Assembly: GCF_030056665.1 (NCBI RefSeq) | Contig: NZ_JASHIG010000050.1 | Source of the DNA: Flectobacillus roseus | GTDB taxonomy: Bacteria > Bacteroidota > Bacteroidia > Cytophagales > Spirosomataceae | Length of the DNA: 41,691 nucleotides | Direction: 5' to 3' (one strand) | Shown here: positions 29,481 through 36,679 of the stretch, in pieces | Position numbering within the stretch: the first letter of the stretch is position 1 | How the letters are laid out: each line of letters begins with the position of its first letter | Notes under the pieces: model-generated | Seen by the model: only the letters and a program-made list of their open reading frames with translations | What the model was told of the DNA's origin: nothing | The model's database searches: none | Translations under genes and position numbers: made by a program

Positions 29481-30452
29481 ATGAAAAGGCTAATTATTCT
29501 ACTTCTACTATTTTCACAAAACATCTATTCTCAGGATTCATACTTATTGCGTACAGTCATGGGAATACAAAACTTTTGGATACAAAAATTTCAGCAAAAA
29601 CAGTTGACTTTTAATCCTCCAACGGTAAACACTTACTCAATACAAAATCCTGTAAATTCTACGTGTGGAGTACAGAAAAACCCCAATTTTATTTACTGCT
29701 TCCTTAACAACAATATTTATCTGAGTGAAGACTTGTATAAATCTATGGCAAAGGAATTTGACTTGCCAAGCATTGAATTTGCCATAGCACACGAATATGG
29801 TCATGCTGTTCAAAAACAATTAGATAAGATACAATCAACGTCACTTACTAGGGAGTATCAAGCTGATTGTTTAGCTGGAGTATATATGTCTCGTTATAAT
29901 GAAAAATCAATTATTGATAAAAGTGTATATTCTTTCCTGTACAAATACACTGAACATTCTACAAGCTTTAGTTCATTATTTGACCCAGAATCACACGGGG
30001 ATTCAGAAAGTAGATTTAAAGCTTTTAGAAAAGGATTTGAAGTTAAAAGTGTTAATGAATGTTTTAATTCCTATGATTTAGATGGAGCGGTATCAGGCTT
30101 AATAAATGGATTATCAGAACTTATAACTGGTAATTATAAAAACGATAATTTTGATTTAGTTGGAATTTGGATTGTAGACCAAAACAAATCTAAAGTAACA
30201 TTTACTAAACAGAATATTATTTTTATTGAACAAAGTGATGGAAAGCTTTTTAAAGGTTCATACAAAATTGAAGGCAATCAATTATTTGCAAAATTTACAG
30301 ACAATATAAAAACTGTAGAACAGTACTATACAATCAATTCATCCAGTGAAAATTTAATAGACTATACTCTTAATAAATACAGAACAATTAATAATCAAGG
30401 TTATGTTATTAATCAAAAAGATGTAAGTATAAATTACACTGCTAGAAGATAA
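29481..30452 (+). CDS. Secreted neutral zinc metallopeptidase (YpfJ-like) with lipocalin-like tail
   Basis: 323 residues. A signal peptide (MKRLIILLLLFSQNIYSQ) is followed by a catalytic domain: HEYGHAVQ with His104, Glu105 and His108; REYQADCLAGVY with Glu125 (third zinc ligand) and Asp129; then HGDSESRFKAFRKGF, which fits the end of the YpfJ/neutral zinc metallopeptidase family (PF04228). The C-terminal ~90 residues (GIWIVDQNKSKVTFTKQNII, GSYKIEGNQLFAKF) look like a lipocalin-like strand domain. It is the only sizeable plus-strand gene within element B besides integrase and regulators, with its own upstream region, so it is likely lysogenic cargo acting in the periplasm or outside. Confidence 0.85.
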   Translation: MKRLIILLLLFSQNIYSQDSYLLRTVMGIQNFWIQKFQQKQLTFNPPTVNTYSIQNPVNSTCGVQKNPNFIYCFLNNNIYLSEDLYKSMAKEFDLPSIEFAIAHEYGHAVQKQLDKIQSTSLTREYQADCLAGVYMSRYNEKSIIDKSVYSFLYKYTEHSTSFSSLFDPESHGDSESRFKAFRKGFEVKSVNECFNSYDLDGAVSGLINGLSELITGNYKNDNFDLVGIWIVDQNKSKVTFTKQNIIFIEQSDGKLFKGSYKIEGNQLFAKFTDNIKTVEQYYTINSSSENLIDYTLNKYRTINNQGYVINQKDVSINYTARR

Positions 30453-30455
30453 TTT

Positions 30456-30571
30456 TGTTAACAAAATAACAGGCAGCCAAACGCCTGGCTTTTTAATTTG
30501 TTAACAAAATTATTCCTTGGTTTGCCTGATCGTGTAGATATCCGAGCTGTCGACATAAAATATTGTTAACA
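30456..30571. repeat. Triple TGTTAACA site 2
   Basis: Palindromes at 30456, 30499 and 30564 (spacing 43 and 65, the reverse order of site 1). The 43-base block holds GGCAGCC and AAACGCCTGGC; the 65-base block holds CCTTGGTTTG, TGATCG and GAGCTG, in the same orientation as in site 1. Again it lies between two converging genes. Confidence 0.85.
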
Positions 30572-30574
30572 AAA

Positions 30575-30603
30575 AAGGGTACGCTATTTTAAAGCGTACC
30601 CTT
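30575..30603 (-). terminator. Terminator of the replication operon
   Basis: AAGGGTACGCT, loop of 7, AGCGTACCCTT with A-run/T-run on opposite sides, next to the stop of the gene 30604-30894. Confidence 0.85.
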
Positions 30604-30894
30604 TTACATTTCGTTTACATAAGTAAACACTTCTTTAATTTTATTTAGCGTATCAGTGTGATTTGATAAATCCCTTTGTAAATACCTTATTTTTGAATCT
30701 CTATTACTTAATTGTTCTTTGAGATTTTCATTTTGAGATTTTAGTATTTCATATCTCCTAATAATCTCAAATATCGCATTCTGACCAGTGTTAATACCAT
30801 ACTGTTTCATTACGTCGTTGATGGTATTAACGAGGTCTTGATTTTCGTCAAGACCTCTTAACAATACGGTTTTAAAATCCTTTCTATCGTCCAT
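30604..30894 (-). CDS. Small DNA-binding-type protein with coiled coil (family shared with element A)
   Basis: 96 residues from the ATG at 30894; an upstream ATG at 30948 would extend 18 residues into the previous gene. LLRGLDENQDLVNTINDVM, NAIFEIIRRYEILK and the heptad stretch NENLKEQLSNRDSKIRYLQ align with the 102-aa protein at 12014-12322. The layout is a short strand, two helices and a coiled coil, like a ribbon-helix-helix head. Last gene of the replication operon; triple site 2 begins 33 bases beyond its stop, so it could bind those palindromes. Confidence 0.65.
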   Translation of the reverse strand: MDDRKDFKTVLLRGLDENQDLVNTINDVMKQYGINTGQNAIFEIIRRYEILKSQNENLKEQLSNRDSKIRYLQRDLSNHTDTLNKIKEVFTYVNEM

Positions 30895-31114
30895 CGAGTT
30901 TGTCCGTTGCGTTTTTCCAGACTGTTGGAATATCCTTTGTAAAAACATTCCACACTGCTACAATGAGAAACAATGGCGTAAAAAATACAACAACCGTACT
31001 TGCCATTAAATAACCTAAATATTTATCCATTTCTTCTTTTAAAGTAAATCTAATAAATCTCAAATACCCAAAGACTAAAATAGAAATCATTAAATAACCT
31101 AAATATCTATCCAT
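30884..31114 (-). CDS. Small membrane protein with internal 84-base duplication (76 aa)
   Basis: 76 residues. MDRYLGYLMISILVFGYLRF and MDKYLGYLMASTVVVFFTPL are two copies of one start, 28 codons apart; the DNA repeat is 26 bases with one difference (31005-31030, 31089-31114). Two spans, then a C-terminal region ending DKLDGR. The second ATG could also be a start, giving 48 residues. It overlaps the coiled-coil gene by 11 bases. Not recognised. Confidence 0.6.
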   Translation of the reverse strand: MDRYLGYLMISILVFGYLRFIRFTLKEEMDKYLGYLMASTVVVFFTPLFLIVAVWNVFTKDIPTVWKNATDKLDGR

Positions 31115-31116
31115 GG

Positions 31117-31458
31117 TTAAAAAGGTTGATCGTCTTCCAATGATAAATTACCTACTACTATTCCCTGCAATTGTGTTTTGAAAACATTGATAACATTCAA
31201 GTTAGTAATAGTTTTTGCCTCACCGTCTTTCGTGTATGCACGTCCTTCCAAAACAAATTCTACTCTAATATCATCATTTGGTTTTAGCTGGTCAGGAATA
31301 CCAACTCTATTGCCAATAAGTTGTAGGACTGGAGTATTTGGATACTGTGGATTTTCGGTAATATCAATTACCATAGTGCGAACTTTTGTTTTCTTTTCGC
31401 CGATTTCTTGTACTGTTGATGCCGAAATAAATTTGCCATTGATTGTTACCTTTTGCAT
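31117..31458 (-). CDS. DUF3127-type single-strand DNA-binding protein
   Basis: 113 residues. An OB-fold pattern: VTINGKFISASTVQEIGEKK, VRTMVIDITENPQYPNT, VLQLIGNRVGIPDQLKPNDD, VEFVLEGRAYTKDGEAKT, LNVINVF, typical of DUF3127 proteins of Bacteroidota. The acidic C-terminus ends in EDDQPF, the kind of tip by which SSB proteins bind partners (usually DDDIPF). It lies just after the Rep gene (16 bases), so it likely coats single-stranded DNA made in rolling-circle replication. Confidence 0.8.
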   Translation of the reverse strand: MQKVTINGKFISASTVQEIGEKKTKVRTMVIDITENPQYPNTPVLQLIGNRVGIPDQLKPNDDIRVEFVLEGRAYTKDGEAKTITNLNVINVFKTQLQGIVVGNLSLEDDQPF

Positions 31459-31474
31459 GATATTGGATTTGGGG

Positions 31475-32965
31475 TTAAAATGGAACTTCGTTAAATGATG
31501 AATCTATTGGTAAATCTTTAAAATTGTAAACCTCTGGAAACTGTTCTATTTCCTCTAATTGCTGTTTTGCCTTTTTGGCTATGGTGTTTTTGTTGGTTGC
31601 CTTTTTTAAACCTTCCTGCCATTTGGTGTCAACCATCATACGGAACGATATTTCCGTTATTGATAATCCCATCAAATCGAGCCTAATTACTTGTTTTAGG
31701 CTCAATTCATCGGGTGCAATTAGGATTGCTTTTTTGTTGTAAACGTAAGCTTCTAAAGGTCTCTTTGAGTCCTTTTCTCTGTACTTTACATTTAGTGGGT
31801 TTCCGATGCAAATACGGTACTGTTTGCGTTCTGCCTTTTCAAATGTGAATGGATTTATTACTCTATCTTCTACGCCTTCCACCGATGTATTCAAATCTTC
31901 ATTTTCAATAATTTCAGATTCATCAATCATTACATCATTTTCTTCTTTCTGAATATTATTAAAGTTTAGCTCCTTTACGTCGTAGAACTTACCAAAACGA
32001 GAGTATAGGCGTTGTCCTTTAGTATTGTTCAATACTTCCTCTATAAGTTCCATATCGAAAGAACCATCCTTTTTTTCCAGACAATCGGGCTTAAAATGGT
32101 ACTTAATACATTCCATAACCCCACCGAGATATTCGTCTATTGTGGAGTTTTGCGGGCTAATGTAATTCTTGGTAACAGTACCATCTTCGTTTTTCTGATG
32201 GGTGTATAATGTTTCATAGTGAATACCTGAGTAGCTTGAAGTATTCCCGACAACTTTGCGCCAAAGCTCCTCCATTTTAGTACGAACATAGTCAACACTA
32301 AAAACAGGGTTCTGCATCAAAAAGCAATGTATATGAATATGAAACCCGTGTGTTTGAGATTTCTTTACCTCTACGCCATATTCACCAGCAAATACCGAAA
32401 GTTTAAATGCTTCGTATTTTCTCATCTCTCTAAATGCTTCAATGATTTCTTTCAGGTAGAATCTTTTTCCATTAAAAAGACCATTTGAATGAGGAACAGT
32501 TAGCACCATGTGGATAGGTTGATAGTATTCAATTAGCTTTCGACCGTCGTAATCTTTTGCCGTCTCCAAATAGTCTCTATATCTTTTACGAATAATCTGA
32601 CTTTTACGCCAATTCCACACCGAGCATAAACGGTGCTTTGAATACCAAAAGGCTAATGGTTGAAGTGAGTTTTGTCCTTTGTGTTCGAATAGTGCGTAGT
32701 AACCTTTCGTTTGCTGTATTGCATATCTGAGTTTTACAATTTCATTTAGTTTAGATTCTAGTGCATCGCCGTAAGCATCGTAGTTGAATATAGAACTTCT
32801 CATTTTTTCGAACGTTGCTTTGTCGGATGGTAGTTCAACGTCGAACTGTGTTAAGTAATCATCAATAGCCTGTTTTAATTTTAGATTATTAAGCGACTTG
32901 TTTCGAACTGTAAATCCAAATTTTGACTGCTTTTTTACGAAAGATTTTGCATCTGTACTATTCAT
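31475..32965 (-). CDS. rep: HUH-type rolling-circle replication initiator
   Basis: 496 residues. Motif 1 is HMVLTVPHS (~152). The HUH motif lies in HGFHIHIHCFL (His211 and His213 bind the metal). Motif 3 is DEYLGGVMECIKYHFK, with Tyr279 as likely nicking residue and Lys288. This is the layout of phage and plasmid Rep proteins that nick the double-strand origin and stay bound to the 5' end. The N-terminal ~130 residues are basic and helical; the C-terminal ~190 residues are unassigned. The C-terminus ends NEVPF, like an SSB tip. Upstream of the SSB-like gene in the same operon. It implies rolling-circle or single-stranded replication of element B after excision. Confidence 0.9.
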   Translation of the reverse strand: MNSTDAKSFVKKQSKFGFTVRNKSLNNLKLKQAIDDYLTQFDVELPSDKATFEKMRSSIFNYDAYGDALESKLNEIVKLRYAIQQTKGYYALFEHKGQNSLQPLAFWYSKHRLCSVWNWRKSQIIRKRYRDYLETAKDYDGRKLIEYYQPIHMVLTVPHSNGLFNGKRFYLKEIIEAFREMRKYEAFKLSVFAGEYGVEVKKSQTHGFHIHIHCFLMQNPVFSVDYVRTKMEELWRKVVGNTSSYSGIHYETLYTHQKNEDGTVTKNYISPQNSTIDEYLGGVMECIKYHFKPDCLEKKDGSFDMELIEEVLNNTKGQRLYSRFGKFYDVKELNFNNIQKEENDVMIDESEIIENEDLNTSVEGVEDRVINPFTFEKAERKQYRICIGNPLNVKYREKDSKRPLEAYVYNKKAILIAPDELSLKQVIRLDLMGLSITEISFRMMVDTKWQEGLKKATNKNTIAKKAKQQLEEIEQFPEVYNFKDLPIDSSFNEVPF

Positions 32966-33050
32966 GGTTCAATGGTTGTTTGGGGGTAAAAAATCTCAGT
33001 TTCTGAAAGATGTTTCTATATTTATCTAGGGAGGGTTCGGATCGTGTTTT

Positions 33051-33305
33051 TTAGCTGAATAGAGTAGGTGATTCAATAGGTTTTATCAGTGGGATTAACT
33101 CTTTGTCATGCACTCCAAACTCAATGATATTTTTCATTCTCATCATGATTCTTTCTACGTGTGCTTGCTTCTTTAAGAGTTCTTGGTTTGGCTCAATGTT
33201 AACAAAATTGTGTTTCGCAATTGCACCACAAACAGCGTTATGAAGGGATTTCAAATACTCGTAATCTTCTTTGAGTACCGATTTTGAATTTATGTCCTTT
33301 GCCAT
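33051..33305 (-). CDS. Hypothetical helical protein (84 aa)
   Basis: 84 residues, helical (LKEDYEYLKSLHNAVCGAIA, ELLKKQAHVERIMMRMKNII), not recognised. It lies upstream of Rep in the same direction, 86 bases apart, and contains no span. Confidence 0.55.
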   Translation of the reverse strand: MAKDINSKSVLKEDYEYLKSLHNAVCGAIAKHNFVNIEPNQELLKKQAHVERIMMRMKNIIEFGVHDKELIPLIKPIESPTLFS

Positions 33306-33451
33306 GTCTTTAATAGTTTAGTGAAAAAGTGTAGCCTTATTTTTCCTTCTGAGTGTGCTACGTACAGAACTTCATTCCTTACTCCCGCTTACGCACCCGT
33401 TACGTTACGTCGTTGCTCCTCAGCATTGCGACGATATCCTACGGGGTATCT
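33306..33451. other. GC-richer non-coding stretch, candidate replication origin
   Basis: No credible gene. It is richer in G+C than the rest of element B. It holds repeated GTTACGTTACGTCG (33408-33421 region), the weak inverted pair CGTCG/CGACG around GCTCCTCAGC, and GATATCC/GGGTATC. Rolling-circle origins often have such folds near the Rep gene. The nick site is not identifiable. Confidence 0.35.
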
Positions 33452-33637
33452 TTAATCGTTTGTAATGTCAAGCATTTCAATCGGTATAATTCTTTTGTTC
33501 TTTCGTTCCAAATCGTCCTCAACTATCATTTTCCCGCAAAAGGGAATCACTCTAACTACTTCGCCTCTGTTGTACTGGTGAATGTCATTTTTCAGCCTTG
33601 CCGTAATGACTTGTAATGTGATGATTTGAGGTATCAT
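33452..33637 (-). CDS. Small KOW-like hypothetical protein (61 aa)
   Basis: 61 residues from the ATG at 33637 (the longer frame from 33691 would add 18). Beta-rich: YNRGEVVRVIPFCGKMIVEDD, then RIIPIEMLDI. The pattern is that of a small beta barrel. Function unknown. Confidence 0.5.
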   Translation of the reverse strand: MIPQIITLQVITARLKNDIHQYNRGEVVRVIPFCGKMIVEDDLERKNKRIIPIEMLDITND

Positions 33638-33665
33638 GATTTCTATATTTATTAAATAAATTTTT

Positions 33666-33896
33666 CTATTCGAATAAATTTTTATATCCAATGCTAATTA
33701 GTTTTTCTTTTGTTATTGCTTCTAAAGGAATTATTAAAAAAGATTCCATTCTTAAACAAAAAAGTCCATCTACAACTTGATAGAATGGAATACTTTCTCC
33801 ATCTCTACAAATAGTTATATTATTGTTAAAAAAAGACCCAAATGGGTTTTCTTCAATCTTTAATTTCTCGTTTTCACTATATTCTGATTTATCCAT
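33666..33896 (-). CDS. Small hypothetical protein (76 aa)
   Basis: 76 residues; acidic N-terminus, then strands (NITICRDGESIPFYQVVDGL, RMESFLIIPLEAITKEKL). Not recognised. It is in the early/replication block of element B. Confidence 0.5.
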   Translation of the reverse strand: MDKSEYSENEKLKIEENPFGSFFNNNITICRDGESIPFYQVVDGLFCLRMESFLIIPLEAITKEKLISIGYKNLFE

Positions 33897-33986
33897 TTTT
33901 ATAGTTTTGTTATTGTTTAGGAGGAAAATAAACCCCGAAAAGAATCGGGGTTATTTGAAACCACTAAACCATTATATGCTAAAATT

Positions 33987-34268
33987 TTATTCCTGAATTG
34001 ATAAACGGTTGTGATATACGACAAGCTTTTCGTAGTCACTCAAATCGACTCTTTTCTTTATTTCTTCTGGTAATACATTCTTTGAAATCACATCAATTAT
34101 TACAATCGGTGCTTTTTCGGTCGGATAGTTTGTTCTTGAATAAGTTTCTTGGAACACACGCCAAAATCCTTTATCGCTTAATTGCTCCTTAACAGCCATT
34201 TGAATACTGTCTTTTTGTGCTTTTAAAAGCTCCCAATACATATTTCCTGACTTGCGAATTAGTACCAT
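33987..34268 (-). CDS. Hypothetical protein (93 aa), first gene of replication operon
   Basis: 93 residues, helical N-terminal half (MYWELLKAQKDSIQMAVKEQ) and strand-helix C-terminal half (APIVIIDVISKNVLPEEIKK). Not recognised. It is divergent from the helix-turn-helix gene at 34397 across an operator-like region, so it probably heads the early operon. Confidence 0.55.
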   Translation of the reverse strand: MVLIRKSGNMYWELLKAQKDSIQMAVKEQLSDKGFWRVFQETYSRTNYPTEKAPIVIIDVISKNVLPEEIKKRVDLSDYEKLVVYHNRLSIQE

Positions 34269-34356
34269 GACTAAAAAAATATTTCGTTTGTATATAGTAA
34301 AAAACGTTTTTACGTTATCTTCACAACTGAATTGTGATACAATACTAATAAAAGTT

Positions 34357-34396
34357 TAAGTACTTACAAAATAATACTTACTAAAATTTTAAGTAT
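34357..34396. promoter_or_regulatory. Operator array with TAAGTA half-sites
   Basis: TAAGTACTTA (34357-34366, a perfect palindrome), then ATACTTA (34374-34380) and TAAGTAT (34390-34396), an inverted pair. It abuts the start of the helix-turn-helix gene at 34397 and the divergent early operon. Likely bound by the 34397 gene product. Confidence 0.7.
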
Positions 34397-34747
34397 ATGG
34401 AAAATTTAAAGGAAATTTTTGAAGAAGGACTTTCAAAAAAGAAAGTATCTGTTCGAAAGATGCTTAGTGATTTGGGTATTTCTGAACCAACATATTATCG
34501 TGCTATCAAGCTGAATACAATGTCAATGAGAAATTATAGAAAGATTTGCGATTACCTAGAAATAGAACAACTATCAAATACTAAAAGTATTGAAAGTGTC
34601 GTGGAGACTTCTAATAATTTAAGTGATTATTGGAAAAGTAAGTATGAAGAAAGTCAGAAAACAATTAAACTATTACTCAATACAATTGAGAGTATGAGTT
34701 TGGGAAAGCTTGACACCGTACATTATAGCCTCTCAGATGTCGCTTAA
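34397..34747 (+). CDS. Helix-turn-helix regulator at the right end of element B
   Basis: 116 residues. ALFEEGLSKKKVSVRKMLSDLGISEPTYYRAIK-like core (here EEGLSKKKVSVRKMLSDLGI and EPTYYRAIKLNTMSMRNYRK) fits a helix-turn-helix, followed by DYLEIEQL and a long C-terminal helix (YWKSKYEESQKTIKLLLNTI). It is the counterpart of the XRE gene at 16507: plus strand, divergent from the early genes, last gene before the attachment repeat. Likely repressor of the early operon. Confidence 0.8.
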   Translation: MENLKEIFEEGLSKKKVSVRKMLSDLGISEPTYYRAIKLNTMSMRNYRKICDYLEIEQLSNTKSIESVVETSNNLSDYWKSKYEESQKTIKLLLNTIESMSLGKLDTVHYSLSDVA

Positions 34748-34845
34748 TTTTTTTTGTGCTTAACCGATGTACTGAGCGATGTACGGTTTTCGTAAATATT
34801 ACGTAAAGGCTTGATTATTAGAACCCTAAAGGGCAAAAAAAAAGA

Positions 34846-34859
34846 CCATGCTGGTCCAC
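34846..34859. repeat. Attachment repeat, right copy (element B/host junction)
   Basis: CCATGCTGGTCCAC, identical to 16956-16969. Here the flank makes a full inverted GACCA TGC TGGTC. It lies 98 bases after the regulator gene and before host-type terminators. Confidence 0.8.
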
Positions 34860-34870
34860 AGAAATTGTCA

Positions 34871-34896
34871 AGCATTTACGAGAAATCGTAAATGCT
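34871..34896 (+). terminator. Rho-independent terminator right of element B
   Basis: AGCATTTACG, loop AGAAAT, CGTAAATGCT followed by a T-rich run on the plus strand. It lies just outside the right attachment repeat. Confidence 0.85.
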
Positions 34897-34919
34897 TTTT
34901 TCTTTTACGGCAAGAAAAT

Positions 34920-34957
34920 AAAAATACCTGTCTTTTCTAAAAAAGGCAGGTATTTTT
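34920..34957. terminator. Bidirectional terminator of the LytTR gene
   Basis: AAAAATACCTG, inner partial stem, CAGGTATTTTT with A- and T-runs on both sides; just after the stop of the response regulator (34974). Confidence 0.8.
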
Positions 34958-34973
34958 ATTTTGTCAGGATTCT

Positions 34974-35666
34974 TTAAATAAACTGAATAAATTCACTGAC
35001 ATTTTTTTTGTATGAAAAACCTATCGGAATTACTACCTCATTGATAAAGATGTTTTTATGATCGTATCCTGTTACTTTTTTGATGTTGATAATGTAAGAT
35101 TTATGCACCCTTCTAAAAATCTGGTTTGGAAGTGCCTCTTCTAAAGTAGCAATAGATTCATTGACGATAGTTGATTTGTTGTCACTGTAAATTTTAGAAT
35201 AAATCCCATAAGCATTAATATAGTCAAGCTTTTCAAAATCAAACTTCATCACGTGCCTACCCGTTTTGATGAAAACAAAATTATTTTCGACAATACTATT
35301 GCTTGTTTGTTGTCTATTTAACGCTTTATCAATGGCTTTTATAAGTCTATCTTCAGTAACTGGTTTTTTAATGAAATCCATGACTGAATTTATTTCGTAC
35401 GTATCGATAGCAAACTCAACGTTGGAGCTCGTTACTATTACGGGAGGCAATTTGGGAAATTCACTTACTAAATCTAAACCAGAACTCTCATGTAGTTTTA
35501 TATCTAAAAAAATAAGATCATAAGTATCATTACTTAAGCATGACTTTGCTTGATTATAGTTTCGAGCCACGCTTATATCGTACATGGAGAGTTTTTCCAA
35601 TTGCATACTGAGCGTTACAATTGCGATTTCGGAATCCTCAATAATTAAACATTTTTTTTTGAACAT
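34974..35666 (-). CDS. LytTR-family response regulator
   Basis: 230 residues from the ATG at 35666; a TTG 13 codons upstream is less likely. Receiver domain 1-118: acidic pair in IIEDSE, the phospho-acceptor Asp in LIFLDIKLHESSGLDL, Ser/Thr in VIVTSSN, Lys in DFIKKPV. DNA-binding LytTR domain ~135-230: NNFVFIKTGRHVMKFDFEKL, then FRRVHKSYIINIKKV, the typical RxHKSYIVN core. It controls transcription after phosphorylation by a histidine kinase not present here. It appears to be a host gene at the integration site. Confidence 0.95.
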   Translation of the reverse strand: MFKKKCLIIEDSEIAIVTLSMQLEKLSMYDISVARNYNQAKSCLSNDTYDLIFLDIKLHESSGLDLVSEFPKLPPVIVTSSNVEFAIDTYEINSVMDFIKKPVTEDRLIKAIDKALNRQQTSNSIVENNFVFIKTGRHVMKFDFEKLDYINAYGIYSKIYSDNKSTIVNESIATLEEALPNQIFRRVHKSYIINIKKVTGYDHKNIFINEVVIPIGFSYKKNVSEFIQFI

Positions 35667-36679
35667 AGCATTTATTGTAATTAGTGTAGTGACTTTAGAC
35701 TTCAAAAAAGGTCACCGAATTGATAGAGCAATCTGAAGAATTTGGCGTATTGTCTAGAGGATATTTTCTCTACTTTCAGAGTTGCTACATTATTTAGGTC
35801 GATTGTTCGGAGTAACTATAGCGATTTGTTCTAATTTGTTTAAGGTAAGCTTTGCTTTTTTAAGAATAGTTCTAAAGTATTGAGTTTTTGTTTCTGCAAT
35901 ATAGCAGTCTGCTCGTGTGTTTTAACTCATATTATAATTATAAAAAAATAATAGTTGAGGCATCTTTTTTAGTTGAAGTTTCTTATTCTTTATTCCACAA
36001 GTTTCATACCTAAATCTCACCTTAGGTTATTTTCCTTTCCACTACTGAATCAAAATTTATTTTAAGTATTTCTTAGTTTTTTATGGGTGATTAATATAAA
36101 AATACATTTTTGGTATTCTTTTTGCTAATAATACTATTAAACAATTTGCCATAGTATTAACAACCACCCACTAATATATTTTAATTGACTTAGTGCTTAC
36201 AAAGGTTATTATTTTGCCAGAAGTAGTCCCCGCTTAAGTTTATGATTCTTCTGTCAGAAAAGATAATTTTCTCGTTTGTGATTATTCAATAACATTTCTA
36301 AGCTTTTATCATCTTATTCGGTCCTCATATTTTGCTTTGGTGACTTTTAGGTATTTGTTACGTTTTGTATATGCCATGAATTATGATAAAGCTTAAGTAA
36401 TCCAGTAGTTGATTTAATATTTTGTAGATTAAAGCTGTCCGCCATGATAAAAACATTACTTTCTTCATTTACGCATTTTTTCAAGAATGAGTATTTCTTG
36501 ATGCTATATACGTTTCGCTGCGCAATTCAATTCCATCTTCTTCTCAAAGATTGAACTCCTTGTATTGTATCTTGATTGTCAGCACCTCCTTTTGCGAGGT
36601 ATAAGATATTGTTTCCTTTTATCAGAAAAGGAGCAATGATATCGAACCCTTTTATTCAATTTAACCCCTAAGTAATTAG
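35667..36679. other. About 1 kb without genes
   Basis: AT-rich, no credible gene on either strand. It must contain the promoters of the LytTR regulator and of the adhesin. I see no repeats or mobile-element ends. Confidence 0.6.
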
